Source of the DNA: Erythrophleum ivorense
Lineage: Eukaryota; Streptophyta; Magnoliopsida; Fabales; Fabaceae
DNA length: 64,000 nucleotides
Direction: 5' to 3'
NCBI GenBank assembly: GCA_026724425.1
Contig: JAIUCV010000572.1
Span: 372,001 to 436,000, forward strand
Position 1 is the first letter of the stretch. The number at the start of each line of letters is the position of its first letter. Under the pieces are notes generated by a model. It had not been told where the DNA came from. It made no database searches and was given only the letters and a program-made list of their open reading frames with translations. A program made the position numbers and the translations under genes. Below are positions 48,061 through 59,417 of the stretch, piece after piece.

Positions 48061-51000
48061 TTAGTATCGATGTCTAGGACGTCCTCGATCATCATTACGA
48101 CTTCCTCCGCCTCTTCCTCCTCCTCCTCTGCGGTCACCACCTTGCCGGTGATGATGATGCTGACCACCATACCCTCGTGGGTCATTATTATGCTCTGACC
48201 CACCTTGATCATGCCATTGTTGTTGATGTTGATTGTAATCGCCAGAATATCCCCCTCTGTTGTCACGGTGACCTCCTCCCCGTGGTTGGCTCGGGTAAGG
48301 TTCTGATGGGAATCTCCCAGTGACTCCACGAGGTTGGAACCCACCTCGGCTTTGATAAGGAGGCTGTTGTGGGTGTGGTTGTGGCTGAGCATAGCCTTGC
48401 ACGCCAGGTGGAGCTATATAGCCACCGTATTGGTAAGGAACTGGTGGAACATACTGCGGAGGATTGTATCCGTAACCAGGAGGATGCTGAGAATGTACAT
48501 CTGCTGGTATCTGATATCCATGCCGGTCTGTTCTCGTATGTAAGCTGTTGGAGACTAGACGATGTGCTGCGTCTCCCAGATGCCTCCCAGATACACTTCC
48601 AGGTGGGTTATGCCTAAAGAATTGAGCAGAAAATAATTGACAATTAATGAAACCAATTTAGACGAAATTCTTTTTAACTTGGTTTGATGATTCTATTACC
48701 TTCCTTGATTATTATTGTAATTATTATTATTGTTATTGTAATTATTATTATTGTTATTATGCATCGGTCTCCTCCCGTTTTCCTCATGCCACAGAGCAGG
48801 TGGGGGTTTCAAGTCTCCTATGTTCACAATCTGAAAAGACAATAGAGCAAAAACAACCAACTTAAAGCTACCTGTAGAAGATTGATCAATAGAGGTCACA
48901 CAAAAGTGATGACACTAACAGACTAGACATCTAGTATCATGTACCTTCTTAGGGAAGATGACACCAGGCGGAGGCCTGGTTATGTGTTCATGTGAATCGG
49001 GAAGTCTGTAAACGCAACATCTGAGAAGCAATGAAAACAGATCAGTTTTTTAATGCTTTATTAAACAGAAGCTTTGTACATTTTTGAAAAACTAGGTACG
49101 TGATTCTCACATGACTTGGTTTGTCAAGATGTCTTCCATACCCTCTATTGGGGATCTGAATATAGGCGGGTGAGTCTCCCCAGCACACGGAGTCAAATAT
49201 CCGTTCATGCCATCACTGCAAGTAGTTCTAAGACATCAGGAAACAGATCCAACCATTTACCATGAAGTCATAAGATATAAAAGAGTTATATGTTTCCTTT
49301 TGTTTTACAAACCTGAGCTCAGGTCTGATCTTAACCTTGATGTCTACTCTCTCTCTTTCACTTAATTGCCGAACATGGTTGTCAAGCGAAAAGATGAGTT
49401 CAGCAAGGCGATGTGACGTTGCTATGAAAAGCATGTCACACATCATACTGTTTCTACGCTTCTCTTCATCCTGCAGATTTTGAAGAAAGAACACTTAAAA
49501 TTACATCTTTTTCAAAGCACACATCTTGATCTGAAGGAAACCATTAGAGATGAAGAAATGACGTATTGAAACCATACCGTCAACGTGAATTCCACTTCGG
49601 AGACAGCTTCTAAAAGGCGCTTTTCATCAATGAAAGGCAGCTTAGCAATACCCTTTAGAGGAAAAAAAATAAAGTAAGTTAAAAGTGCCATTCCATAATA
49701 GTGCTTGTGTTATCAATACACGACGAGTGAGTCGATCATGAAAGATACCTGCCAGGAATAGCGCTTTCCATTCATGTCAACTTCAAAATCTGGAGAGAAA
49801 CAAAAAAGAATAGAATGAGATGTGCACATATAATTTATTACAACAGTTAAACACTGAGTAAAAAGATAGAATCTTTATGAGGAGAGGAATCACTACCAGT
49901 TGGGTAAAAATCAATGATGGGTGAGTTGGGATCTGTCATCAATGTCCTATAGCGCTCTGGAAGTGCATGCGAACTGACCAAACGAAAGTAGGATTTACAG
50001 ATTTACAGAGGAAACAAGAATGTAGAAGAAAGAGAGAAAAAGTATCGTTGCCAAACATAGACTACCTTGCAGCTGGGAACACCCCGAGAAGTTGATTGAA
50101 AGGCTTAAAAGGAGTTCCTAATTCAAACTTAATATCCAGCTCTCCTAGATCTTTCAGATCAGAAGCAAATGGTGCATAATGGTAAGGATAAAACCTGTAA
50201 CATCATAGCACAATTGTATCAGAAGAGACAGCTAAAACCTGTAACATCATAGCACAATTGTATCAGAAGAGACAGCTAAAACCTGTAACATCAAAGTCGA
50301 TGAAGACAATAATCTAAAAAGCAAAGATAGAGTCTAATCCAAAGAAACAGATATAACACAGTTAACTCAATCAAACCAAGACTAAATACAAAGTCATAGA
50401 TAGAAAATAACTTCTGGATTCCGTTTGGATGGAAAACAATAGAAAACGAAAGAGAGTTCAACAATCAAAAAACGAAGCGTAGGAACTCACCACTGCCAGG
50501 AGCAAACACCTTCCATGTAGTAATGCATAACCCAACAAAGGCCTTCTGTGTACTTCAATACCTGCGCAAAAGAATGTTTCACAAGTTAGAAGAAACTCTC
50601 CAAGAATGTAAGCACCAAAACTTGAAATATACATCGTTCTAAAACTCACAACATCCTTCCGTATTCTTTCCATTTCTTCAACGGTCACTACTGAGAACTT
50701 CTCTTCATAATACCTTTCTCTCCATCCAGGTTCCCCTAGCTTCACCTATGTAAATAGAAACCACTTTCAGAAACGAAGGGATACCCAAAGATTGACAATC
50801 AAACGGTTATAGAGAAACAAAAAAAATTCCAATAAACAATGTAAATCTATTCGCAATTCAGTAGAAAGAACCTTATCCTCTTCATGAGTATCCGAGTTGA
50901 AAGCATCGGATTTCTCACGGATTAACTCCTTGAGCTTTGTCTTTAGTTCTTCTTTGTTCTCGGTTTCCTGAAATAAGCAGACAAGTTTAAAATGATTGTT

Positions 51001-53959
51001 CACTTAACAAGGTAACCCACTCTCAACTCCACCGTGACAAAGGAGTTAAAATCCAGAGACAGGAATGCATACATCAGATTCAAGACTGTTCTCGACATCG
51101 ACAATAGCAGCACCAATACTGGATTCTGAAGATACACGTCGAGCTTTTTGAGGTGGAGCAGACCTTCCATCATTAGACTGAAATGGTGAAGGTGTAGGAG
51201 CCGAAGCAAGTCTAGAACCACTAAATCTTGCAACCGGAACAAGAGTCTCGGGTTGAACTGTCGGAGCTGCATCATCCATTCTTTTTTTCCGAGCTTTATC
51301 TCCCTTTATTCTTTCCGCTTGCCTCTGATGTAAACCAAAGCAATACAAGCCATCAATACATCACTACAGAAAGATTTGTTATATCTATATGTTGTTGAGA
51401 TTTTACTACAACAAAAAAAACAGTGTGAAACCATGTAATTCTTCGCAAACTAAACTGTCATGCCAGTCACATATATCAAATATGTCAATAGCAGATATAT
51501 AGCTACGCAGGTAATGGACCTCACAACAAGGCCAAGAGAAGTATGTTTCTTTAAAAAGACGATATACCTGATGTAACCTGGTTCTTTTCTGAAATATCTT
51601 ATCTTCAAACGATCCAACAGCCTGAATAAACTGTTCCACCCTCTTTAAATTTGGCTGGAGAGGATAAAAGCAAAAGATGAAGTCAAAACCATGTCACCTA
51701 AGGGTAAATTCGAAAAGGAAACATATGGATCTGAGTAAATCGGCTAACTAGTCCAATATCAACAGAGAATAAGCACCTTGCACCCATCAACTAGATAGCC
51801 GTCAAGTGACCTAAATTCCTTCTTGTAAACAGCCATAAGCAAGTTGATAGCACCCTGGAGATAAGAAGAAATGTGTTTCATGATAATACTAACAAATCTT
51901 TTCATACTAAAGCATCACTTAAAAGGTGCATTGAAAGAAGAATTTATTATGAAATCCAAATCCATACAACACAAACCTCTCGAATCTCCAATGTCGGCAT
52001 ATGGGGTAAGAAATCGTTGCCAACAAAGAAACATATGAAGATAAAATCATCAACAATGCGCTCCAGATCAATCTCGAATGGTGGGTTGGGAATCCTCATT
52101 TCAAACTCCAGGTATTCTCGAAGAATCCAGATATGGAGGAACTAGCAAAAGTAACCAAGACATGAGAACTGACAATACTATCACATTTGAAAGACTGTAT
52201 GTTAAGAACCCGCTGATAGTGTGGTATGAACTCGGTCTTTAAATTCAACCTGATATGGCTTTTTGACAAAACCATCGCCCTTCTCATCAAATTCTCCTGC
52301 CCTCTTCTTTGCTTTTCCTTCACAATCTGAAGCCATGTGGCCCATTTGACCACACAGGAAGCATTTGTCCTGCTGTCCGGGAGTGAAGACCACCTAAATC
52401 ATGGGATGAAATTTTAGGAATCAGATTAGTTACCTAGGAATAAAGTACAAATTGAAATTTCCAATTGCCTCAGAAGAGTGTATCACAAACCTCTCGAAGA
52501 ATTGAAAAATGAACTTCGTGGGTTGCCAAGCCCAACATAATCAGATCAGCGTCCTGTCAACAAAAGCAGGTCAAAATGAGCCTGACCAGTTAACAAAACA
52601 AAAAAAAAGTGCAGGCCAAGAAAATGAACAAGCAAATAAGACCTCAGAACAGTATTTTCAAGTATAAACTAGAAAATGAAGAACCATACCAGTCCATACA
52701 AGCAATGGCGAGTATTTGGGTCAAAACCAGGAAGGTTTCTTTGAAGACGAATGTATGACATGATTTTATGCTCCCCTTCACCTGGAACATTTGCGTCTGA
52801 AAGGATAACCTTTCCAGTACAACAGTTAGGAGCAAAATTAGTCGCAAACTCAATCCAATACATGAATCTGCAACAACTATAATCATCACAAATACCTTGA
52901 CATTTTTCCAACCAGCATCATAATTAAGTCTAAGGTGCACATAATACTGCAGCGCTATAGACAGAACACCCATGAATTCTGTTCCAGGCGTAATGACGTT
53001 AGAATCAAACACTTGAGAGTCTATTTTAGGAGGGAGTTTTCTACCCTCCCTCTCAAACTCCTCTCGCAGCCGTTCTTCCTCAGCAGCCTGTAAATTTAAC
53101 AATGTCAATAAAACTTCCATTTGAAAAGGATTCGTATATATAGAGAGGTGGGAGACTCATCAAGAACATCATGTCTGGATGAATGCAAAAAGGAAATTTA
53201 AGTTTTTTTTCTGGCAGAGGAAACTACACAGTAGAAACCCCATACCAGTATGAGGAATAGAAAGACATACTGCATCTGATGCATCTTTAGCAGATCTAAA
53301 CCGTCTAGACCGCTGCTGATTCATTTTAGCTCTTGGAGCAACACCATCTAAGGAACCCAATTCAAAACACATATGAAAATATTAAGCTTTAAGCATACTC
53401 TTCTAAGTTTATGTTGGCTGATAAAGAAATCTTCAATAACAGAAACCCACTTACCAATAGCCATATAGAGTACCTTCCTCGGCCGTACCATCACGAAAAG
53501 CCTATCGATGTAATCAAACATACACTGAAACACCTCCTCAAAAGTAGTCGGAGATGGCTGCAATGGAAAGAAAAACTCTAATTATCATTCTACACTAGCA
53601 TTCTCACCCAAAGGGGAAACCAAATCCAATCAATGCTACAGATTTATCAATGAAGCAAAATTGAATTTGACAATCTTAATGTCCCAATATCAAAAAATAC
53701 ACTATGAACTGCGAGAGTGAATAAGCGGAATGAGAAATCGAAAAAACGAACGTACCCTGTCTTCGGGGTGGAAGCAAGGATGGATAATCCCATTCATGTC
53801 TAGATAGAGATTATCGTATTCGAGATTGTTCGGATTAGGTTTACTAGTATCCACCGGAATCTTCACGCCCTCGATTTCAACAGGCTCTTCCTCGACAACA
53901 TCCGCCACTATTAACGGATACTTCTCTGCCAACCACCGGTAAAACGCCGGTACTCCCAT
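48061..53959 (-). CDS. XRN3: 5'-3' exoribonuclease of the XRN2/Rat1 type
   Basis: About 23 exons on the minus strand, from 53959-53756 to 48613-48061; lengths keep frame and give about 1030 residues. Starts MGVPAFYRWLAEKYPLIVADVVE, the conserved XRN N-terminus. Seen: NLYLDMNGIIHPC and other acidic active-site motifs, SDANVPGEGEHKIM and VGNDFLPH, plus a CCHC zinc knuckle (CFLCGQMGHMASDC) typical of plant XRN2/3. The C-terminus is Asn-rich (two runs of six) and then RGG/Gly-rich. XRN3 is nuclear; it degrades uncapped RNA, removes miRNA loops and read-through transcripts. The acceptor of exon 15 (50194) is repeated in the intron (separate entry). It corresponds to At1g75660. Confidence 0.95.
48710..48765 (-). 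repeat. Asn-codon AAC/AAT repeat in XRN3
   Basis: Two imperfect runs of Asn codons separated by Tyr encode NNNNNNYNNNNNNYNNN. It is a likely length-variable site. Confidence 0.8.
50192..50292 (-). repeat. Tandem 44-bp repeat over a splice acceptor
   Basis: On the plus strand the sequence AAAACCTGTAACATC, followed by ATAGCACAATTGTATC and AGAAGAGACAGCT, occurs twice fully and a third time in part. Each AAACCTGTAAC is, on the minus strand, GTTACAG/GTTT, an XRN3 exon 15 acceptor. Only the copy at 50194 leads into coding sequence. Confidence 0.85.
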
Positions 53960-54240
53960 TCTTCACCGATCTCGAAGATGTATATCTCCGGGGACCAATA
54001 CGAATTGAGAATCTCCTGAAAATCTAAACTCAGAGAGACCTAACCACGAAGAGAGAGTTACTAACGAATAACGGTGTTTGCCGACGGCGGGTAAGGTCAC
54101 ACAACTCAGAAGAGCTGCTTATTCATTGTTTGTTTCCTTTTTTTTTTTTTTTGGAAAAACGCAATCGGATATTCGGATTAGTCAGAACTAATTGGGCTTA
54201 AGACAGTCACGGACGGCATATACGTTTGGGCTTTTATTTA
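53960..54240 (-). promoter_or_regulatory. XRN3 promoter and leader
   Basis: The leader is upstream of 53959. AATTGGGCTT and TTTGGGCTT (site II-like) occur at about 54190 and 54225, with a T-run at about 54140. Confidence 0.45.
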
Positions 54241-54336
54241 TGCTTAAAATAAACTTAATCTGAAGCCCAATAGCCCATTTATCTTTTATATATGCTTAAA
54301 ATAAACTTAATCTGAAGCCCAATAGCCCATTTATCT
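54239..54336 (+). repeat. Tandem duplication, period about 52 bp
   Basis: Two near-identical copies of a unit holding ATGCTTAAAATAAACTTAA and GAAGCCCAATAGCCCA. It doubles the GCCCAAT site II motifs upstream of XRN3, so it could alter promoter strength. Confidence 0.85.
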
Positions 54337-54383
54337 ATGCTAGAATCATAATTTATTTAAAAAAATAAAAATTAAAAAACAAA

Positions 54384-54455
54384 TCCGATTGCCGGGGCTC
54401 GGACCCGGTTCTCTCGGCTGATACCGAGTATCCTGACCAGCTTGACGACAACGGA
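54384..54455 (-). pseudogene. tRNA-Glu pseudogene
   Basis: On the minus strand it begins TCCGTTGTCGTC and contains GGTCAGGATACTCGG, GTCCGAGCCCCGG and ends CAATCGGA, closely following plant tRNA-Glu. The anticodon loop between CTCGG and CCGAG is TATCAG, only six bases, and no normal Glu anticodon is present. The 3' acceptor arm has an extra T against CAACGGA. Box A and B are partly intact. Probably not a working tRNA. It could also be read as a degenerate SINE head, but no SINE tail was seen. Confidence 0.75.
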
Positions 54456-55265
54456 TTTGTGATCTAAAGCTAACTAGATTTTTGATAACCGCAATATATT
54501 TATTTGACTTCAAGAAAACAGTCTTGTTACTCTTGTACTTGATTAAACTAGTCTCTTTCGGCTTTCTGTCTTGTTCTTGTGGTCCATATATTGCGGCAGG
54601 AATTATGATTCTTGGATTAAAAGATAGTTTTATTTAAATTTTTCCTTAGTGAAAATAGTGGTATAATTCTTTGTAATACATTTTGCTAGTGATCCAATTC
54701 TATTTGTCTACATTATCTTAGATGTCTCATAGTCTCAGTGTGGTTAATGACTTTTGATCATTAGAGACTAGAAAACAAAATTAAGTATTCAGAATTTATC
54801 AAAAACACTTTAAATATCCAGATAGAGAAAATAGTCAGCCTTAGTGAGAAGTACATAATACGATTTTGGTAGCTTGTGATTTACCGGCCAAGAGAGGTTC
54901 AGAGCTGGTCGTAACATTTGTCACAATATTGGTAGTTACAAACATAATGTCCAATCCAACATAATAAGAAAGATATGCAAATACTGTCATACAAGCACAT
55001 GTATGAGGATGATGCATCCATACATACACAAAACTATAACATACATATGTATTTGCTCATAATCAATTGTGGACACAAATAAGAAAACATTTTCTGTTCA
55101 TCATATAATTTGCTTTTGGGGAACAACGAAAACTCACAGCACCCAAAGAGTCCATAGAGTGGAAGCAAAACGATGTCGTTGCACTATCCCTCCATACGCT
55201 CCTCTCTTATATTATAGAGCAGAGAACTGTTTTTCTCTCTGCAAATCTTTTCTTCCTCCTCTCTC
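54456..55265 (+). promoter_or_regulatory. MUS upstream region
   Basis: Gene-free. A TATA box (TATATTATAG) lies at about 55208 and the start codon at 55266, so the leader is short. No other element was recognised. Confidence 0.5.
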
Positions 55266-58200
55266 ATGGCCGCAACGGTCATTTTCTTCCTTCACTTCAC
55301 TTTCTTCGCCGCCGCTTTTTCCCAGCTCCCTCACAGCTCCGCCGTTTTATCAGAGATTCAAGCACTCACTTCCTTCAAACTCGCTCTCCACGACCCTCTA
55401 GACGCTCTCCAAGGCTGGAACCCATCGTCACCCTCCGCTCCATGCGACTGGCACGGCGTTCTCTGCTTCTCCGGCCGTGTCCGGGAGCTTCGTCTTCCCC
55501 GTCTCCGCCTCACCGGCCACCTCAGCCCACGACTCGGCGATTTGACTCAGCTCCGTAAACTCAGTCTTCACTCTAACGACATCAACGGCGCCGTTCCGTC
55601 TTCTCTTTCTCGTTGTGTCTTCCTCAGAGCGCTTTATCTCCACTACAACTCCTTTTCCGGCGCATTTCCCCCGGAGATATTGAATCTAAGGAATCTCCAG
55701 GTGCTCAACGCAGCTCACAACTCACTCGCCGGAAACATATCTAGCGTTACAGTCTCAAAGAGCCTCCGCTACGTCGATTTGTCTTCCAACGCATTATCCG
55801 GTAAGATTCCGGCGAATTTCTCGGCGGAGTCTTCTCTCCAGCTGATCAACCTCTCGTTCAACCGTTTCTCCGGTGAGATCCCGGCTACTTTAGGGCAGCT
55901 ACAAGACCTGGAGTATCTATGGCTAGACTCGAACCAGTTACAAGGTACAATACCATCTGCATTGGCTAACTGTTCGTCGCTTATACACTTCAGCGCTGCC
56001 GGAAACTCCCTCACCGGCCTAATTCCGGCGACTTTCGGGAAGATTCAAAGTCTCCAGGTGATTTCATTGTCGGGAAATTCACTCGGCGGTATAATCCCGG
56101 CGAGTCTCCTATGTGGTTCGTCAGGTTACAATTCCTCCATGCGAATCATCCAATTGGGAGTTAATAACTTCACGGGAATAGCTAAGCCGTCAAATGCAGC
56201 CTGCGTGAACCCTAATTTGGAGAATCTCGACATTCACGAGAACCGCATTTACGGCGATTTTCCCGCGTGGTTGACCGATTTGACCTCAATTTTGGTTTTG
56301 GATGTATCCGGGAACGTTTTCTCCGGTAATTTTCCGGCTAAAGTCGGAAACTTCGCGGCGCTTCAGGAGCTGCGAGCAGCAAACAATTCTTTCGTTGGAG
56401 AAATCCCAACGAGCATCGGAAAATGCAGGTCGTTGCGAGTCATCGATTTCGAAGGAAACAAGTTCTCGGGTCAGATTCCGGGGTTTCTGGGTCAGTTGCG
56501 GAGCTTAACAGCGGTTTCTCTCGGAAGAAACGGGTTCTCGGGTCGGATTCCATCGGATCTTCTCAGCTTATCCGGACTTGAAACATTGAACCTCAACGAA
56601 AATCATCTCACCGGAGCTATACCGTCGGAGATAACAAAGCTAGCCAATCTCAGCATACTCAATCTCAGCTTCAATAGATTTTCCGGCGAAATTCCGGCCA
56701 ATGTGGGTGACTTGAAGAGGCTGACCGTTCTAAACGTAAGTGGATGTGGGTTAACGGGTCGGATCCCGGTTAGCGTCGGAGGATTAATGAAGCTTCGAGT
56801 GTTGGATCTAAGTAAACAGAGGATCTCCGGTCAATTACCACTCGAACTCTTTGGCTTGCCGGATCTCCAGGTGGTTGCGCTCGGAAACAACTCTCTTGAC
56901 GGCGACGTACCGGAAGGTTTCAGCAGCTTGGTTAGTCTCCGGTACTTAAATCTCAGCTCCAACTTATTTTCCGGACATATCCCTTCGAACTATGGATTTC
57001 TCAAGTCGTTACAAGTGCTTTCAATGTCTCACAATCGGATCTCCGGTTCGATCCCGCCGGAGATTGGGAATTGCTCCAGTCTTGAGGCTCTTGAGCTCGG
57101 TTCGAACCGGTTAACGGGTCACATTCCGGTTCAATTTTCAAAACTGTCTCGTTTGAAGAAGCTTGATACGAGTCACAACAAATTAACAGGTGAAATTCCG
57201 GATCAGATTGGTAAGGATTCGTCTCTGGAATCTCTCTTGCTGAATTCGAATTCTCTATCTGGTCGAATACCGGAATCGTTATCAAGATTGGCGAATCTAA
57301 CCGCATTGGATCTTTCGTCAAACCGATTGAATTCTACTATACCGTCAAGCCTCTCTCGGCTTCATTCCCTTAGCTACTTCAACGTATCAAGAAACAGATT
57401 AGAAGGTGAGATTCCAGAAGCTCTAGCTTCCCGTTTCACTAACCCGTCCGTCTTCGCCAATAACCGGGGTCTCTGCGGTAAACCGCTCGGTTTAGAATGT
57501 CAAAACGTTAAGCGTAGAAGAAGGAGAAAGCTGATTCTACTTATAACACTAGCAGCGTCAGGAGCGTTGTTGCTGTTACTCTGTTGTTGTGGTTACGTGT
57601 TCAGTCTATGGAAATGGCGTCACAAGATAAGATCGGGCTTGACTCGGGACAAGAAAGGGACACCATCACGAACATCCCGAGCGAGTTCCGGTGGGACAAG
57701 AGGAGGAGAAGACAACAACAACGGTGGTCCTAAGCTTGTGATGTTCAACAACAAGATCAGTTTAGCTGAGACGTTAGAAGCAACGAGACAGTTCGACGAG
57801 GAAAACGTATTGAGCCGAGGAAGGTACGGGTTGGTTTTCAAGGCGACGTTTAAAGACGGGATGGTTCTATCGGTTCGGAGACTCATGGACGGTGCTTCGA
57901 TAACCGACGCAACGTTCCGTAACCAAGCAGAGGCTTTAGGTAGAGTGAAGCACAAGAACGTAACGGTCTTGAGAGGTTACTACTGCGGACCGCCCGATCT
58001 GAGACTTCTTGTTTACGACTACATGCCTAACGGAAACCTCTCGACGCTTTTGCAAGAAGCGTCTCACCAAGACGGACACGTGTTGAATTGGCCGATGCGT
58101 CATCTCATCGCGTTAGGAATCGCTAGAGGACTATCTTTCTTGCATTCTTTGTCGATCATTCACGGGGATTTGAAACCGCAGAACGTACTGTTTGACGCGG

Positions 58201-58700
58201 ATTTCGAAGCGCATTTGTCGGAATTCGGGTTAGATAGACTGACGGCGTTGACTCCGGCGGAAGAACCGTCGACTTCGTCGACTCCGGTCGGGTCTTTAGG
58301 CTACATTGCACCGGAAGCGGGTTTGACGGGTCAAACGAGTAAAGAGAGTGATGTGTATAGCTTCGGGATCGTGTTGCTAGAGATCTTAACGGGGAAAAAA
58401 GCGGTGATGTTTACGGAGGATGAAGATATAGTGAAATGGGTTAAGAGACAGTTACAAAAGGGACAGATCGTTGAGTTGCTTGAACCGGGTTTGTTGGAGC
58501 TTGACCCGGAGAGTTCAGAGTGGGAAGAGTTTTTGTTGGGGATTAAAGTTGGGCTGTTGTGTACCGGAGGTGACGTCGTTGATAGGCCGTCTATGGCTGA
58601 CGTTGTGTTCATGCTCGAAGGGTGTAGAGTCGGTCAGGCGATTTCCTTGTCCGCCGATCCTACTTCACCTACTTCTCCGGCCACCGCCACAGCTACTTGA
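55266..58700 (+). CDS. MUS: LRR receptor-like protein kinase, kinase core atypical
   Basis: Single exon, 1144 residues. Signal peptide about 1-20 (ATVIFFLHFTFFAAAF), an N-terminal cap (PCDWHGVLC), more than 20 leucine-rich repeats of the plant type (LxxLxLSxNxLSGxIP), a membrane span at about 755-780 (LILLITLAASGALLLLL) and a cytoplasmic kinase domain from about 830. The beta-3 lysine position reads LSVRRL (Arg, about 867). The catalytic loop is HGDLKPQN (Asp and Asn kept, HRD Arg lost) and the DFG motif is EFG (LSEFGLDRL, about 984). It may be a weak or dead kinase that signals through partners. Corresponds to At1g75640, MUSTACHES, which acts in guard-cell wall symmetry in Arabidopsis. Name from recalled order and sequence. 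Confidence 0.93.
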   Translation: MAATVIFFLHFTFFAAAFSQLPHSSAVLSEIQALTSFKLALHDPLDALQGWNPSSPSAPCDWHGVLCFSGRVRELRLPRLRLTGHLSPRLGDLTQLRKLSLHSNDINGAVPSSLSRCVFLRALYLHYNSFSGAFPPEILNLRNLQVLNAAHNSLAGNISSVTVSKSLRYVDLSSNALSGKIPANFSAESSLQLINLSFNRFSGEIPATLGQLQDLEYLWLDSNQLQGTIPSALANCSSLIHFSAAGNSLTGLIPATFGKIQSLQVISLSGNSLGGIIPASLLCGSSGYNSSMRIIQLGVNNFTGIAKPSNAACVNPNLENLDIHENRIYGDFPAWLTDLTSILVLDVSGNVFSGNFPAKVGNFAALQELRAANNSFVGEIPTSIGKCRSLRVIDFEGNKFSGQIPGFLGQLRSLTAVSLGRNGFSGRIPSDLLSLSGLETLNLNENHLTGAIPSEITKLANLSILNLSFNRFSGEIPANVGDLKRLTVLNVSGCGLTGRIPVSVGGLMKLRVLDLSKQRISGQLPLELFGLPDLQVVALGNNSLDGDVPEGFSSLVSLRYLNLSSNLFSGHIPSNYGFLKSLQVLSMSHNRISGSIPPEIGNCSSLEALELGSNRLTGHIPVQFSKLSRLKKLDTSHNKLTGEIPDQIGKDSSLESLLLNSNSLSGRIPESLSRLANLTALDLSSNRLNSTIPSSLSRLHSLSYFNVSRNRLEGEIPEALASRFTNPSVFANNRGLCGKPLGLECQNVKRRRRRKLILLITLAASGALLLLLCCCGYVFSLWKWRHKIRSGLTRDKKGTPSRTSRASSGGTRGGEDNNNGGPKLVMFNNKISLAETLEATRQFDEENVLSRGRYGLVFKATFKDGMVLSVRRLMDGASITDATFRNQAEALGRVKHKNVTVLRGYYCGPPDLRLLVYDYMPNGNLSTLLQEASHQDGHVLNWPMRHLIALGIARGLSFLHSLSIIHGDLKPQNVLFDADFEAHLSEFGLDRLTALTPAEEPSTSSTPVGSLGYIAPEAGLTGQTSKESDVYSFGIVLLEILTGKKAVMFTEDEDIVKWVKRQLQKGQIVELLEPGLLELDPESSEWEEFLLGIKVGLLCTGGDVVDRPSMADVVFMLEGCRVGQAISLSADPTSPTSPATATAT

Positions 58701-59408
58701 AAATGCTTCATTTTTGTTTCCTAATCGGTTAATTACTTTTTTCATTTGTTTTCTTTTCTTTGTGGATAATTCCTTTTTTTATGTTGACTTTTATTGCGTT
58801 GTATCTTGTCACGGACAATCAAATTTAAGTCTTCAAATCAAATGAATTTTTTTCACGACGGAATGTGATTGATAATCAATCAATGTGTTGTTTTCTTGTG
58901 TGTCAACATAGAACAAATCTTTTTCCGGAATTCTCGTTTATTAACGAATATAAATTTAGTTGTGTCGAGCGAGACCAACAAATTATTATTAGCCAAGTAG
59001 ACTAAAATAGTGTGTTAACGTTTAACTGACCCCACGTCGCCGTTTTGGGAAGCATTGCGTAATCTATCTGTTTTATACCGAGCTTTGGTTTAGACACATG
59101 CTTTCGTTTAGACACTCTTCCGTGATTTGGTCAGTGCGGTTGAGAGTTAAGAGTTAATGTGGGGCCCTCCACATTGTGCACTTTCTGTTTCGCTCCCGCC
59201 AAATAAGTTTGGACAAGTGGGAGAACGACACGTGTTGGACTCCAGATGAAAGTAGCCGTTGATAAATTTCTTGGATTTTTGTGTGTTGGGAGTTGTGAAG
59301 TTTACCCTGTCAGACGAAAAGCTTTTTTAAGCAGAACCTGTTGTCTGAAACCTCAAGCCACGTCGGATTTTATACTGTTTGTCTATTTTTGCTCGTTACT
59401 TATTTTCA
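58701..59408. other. MUS 3' flank
   Basis: 3' UTR then AT-rich sequence. A GGGGCCCTCC and ACACGTGTT (G-box) occur at about 59161 and 59229. No gene. Confidence 0.4.
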
Positions 59409-59417
59409 ATTATTCAA

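Noticed and set aside
55428..58612. Antisense frames under MUS
   Set aside because: They overlap the receptor kinase in full and reflect its codon bias.
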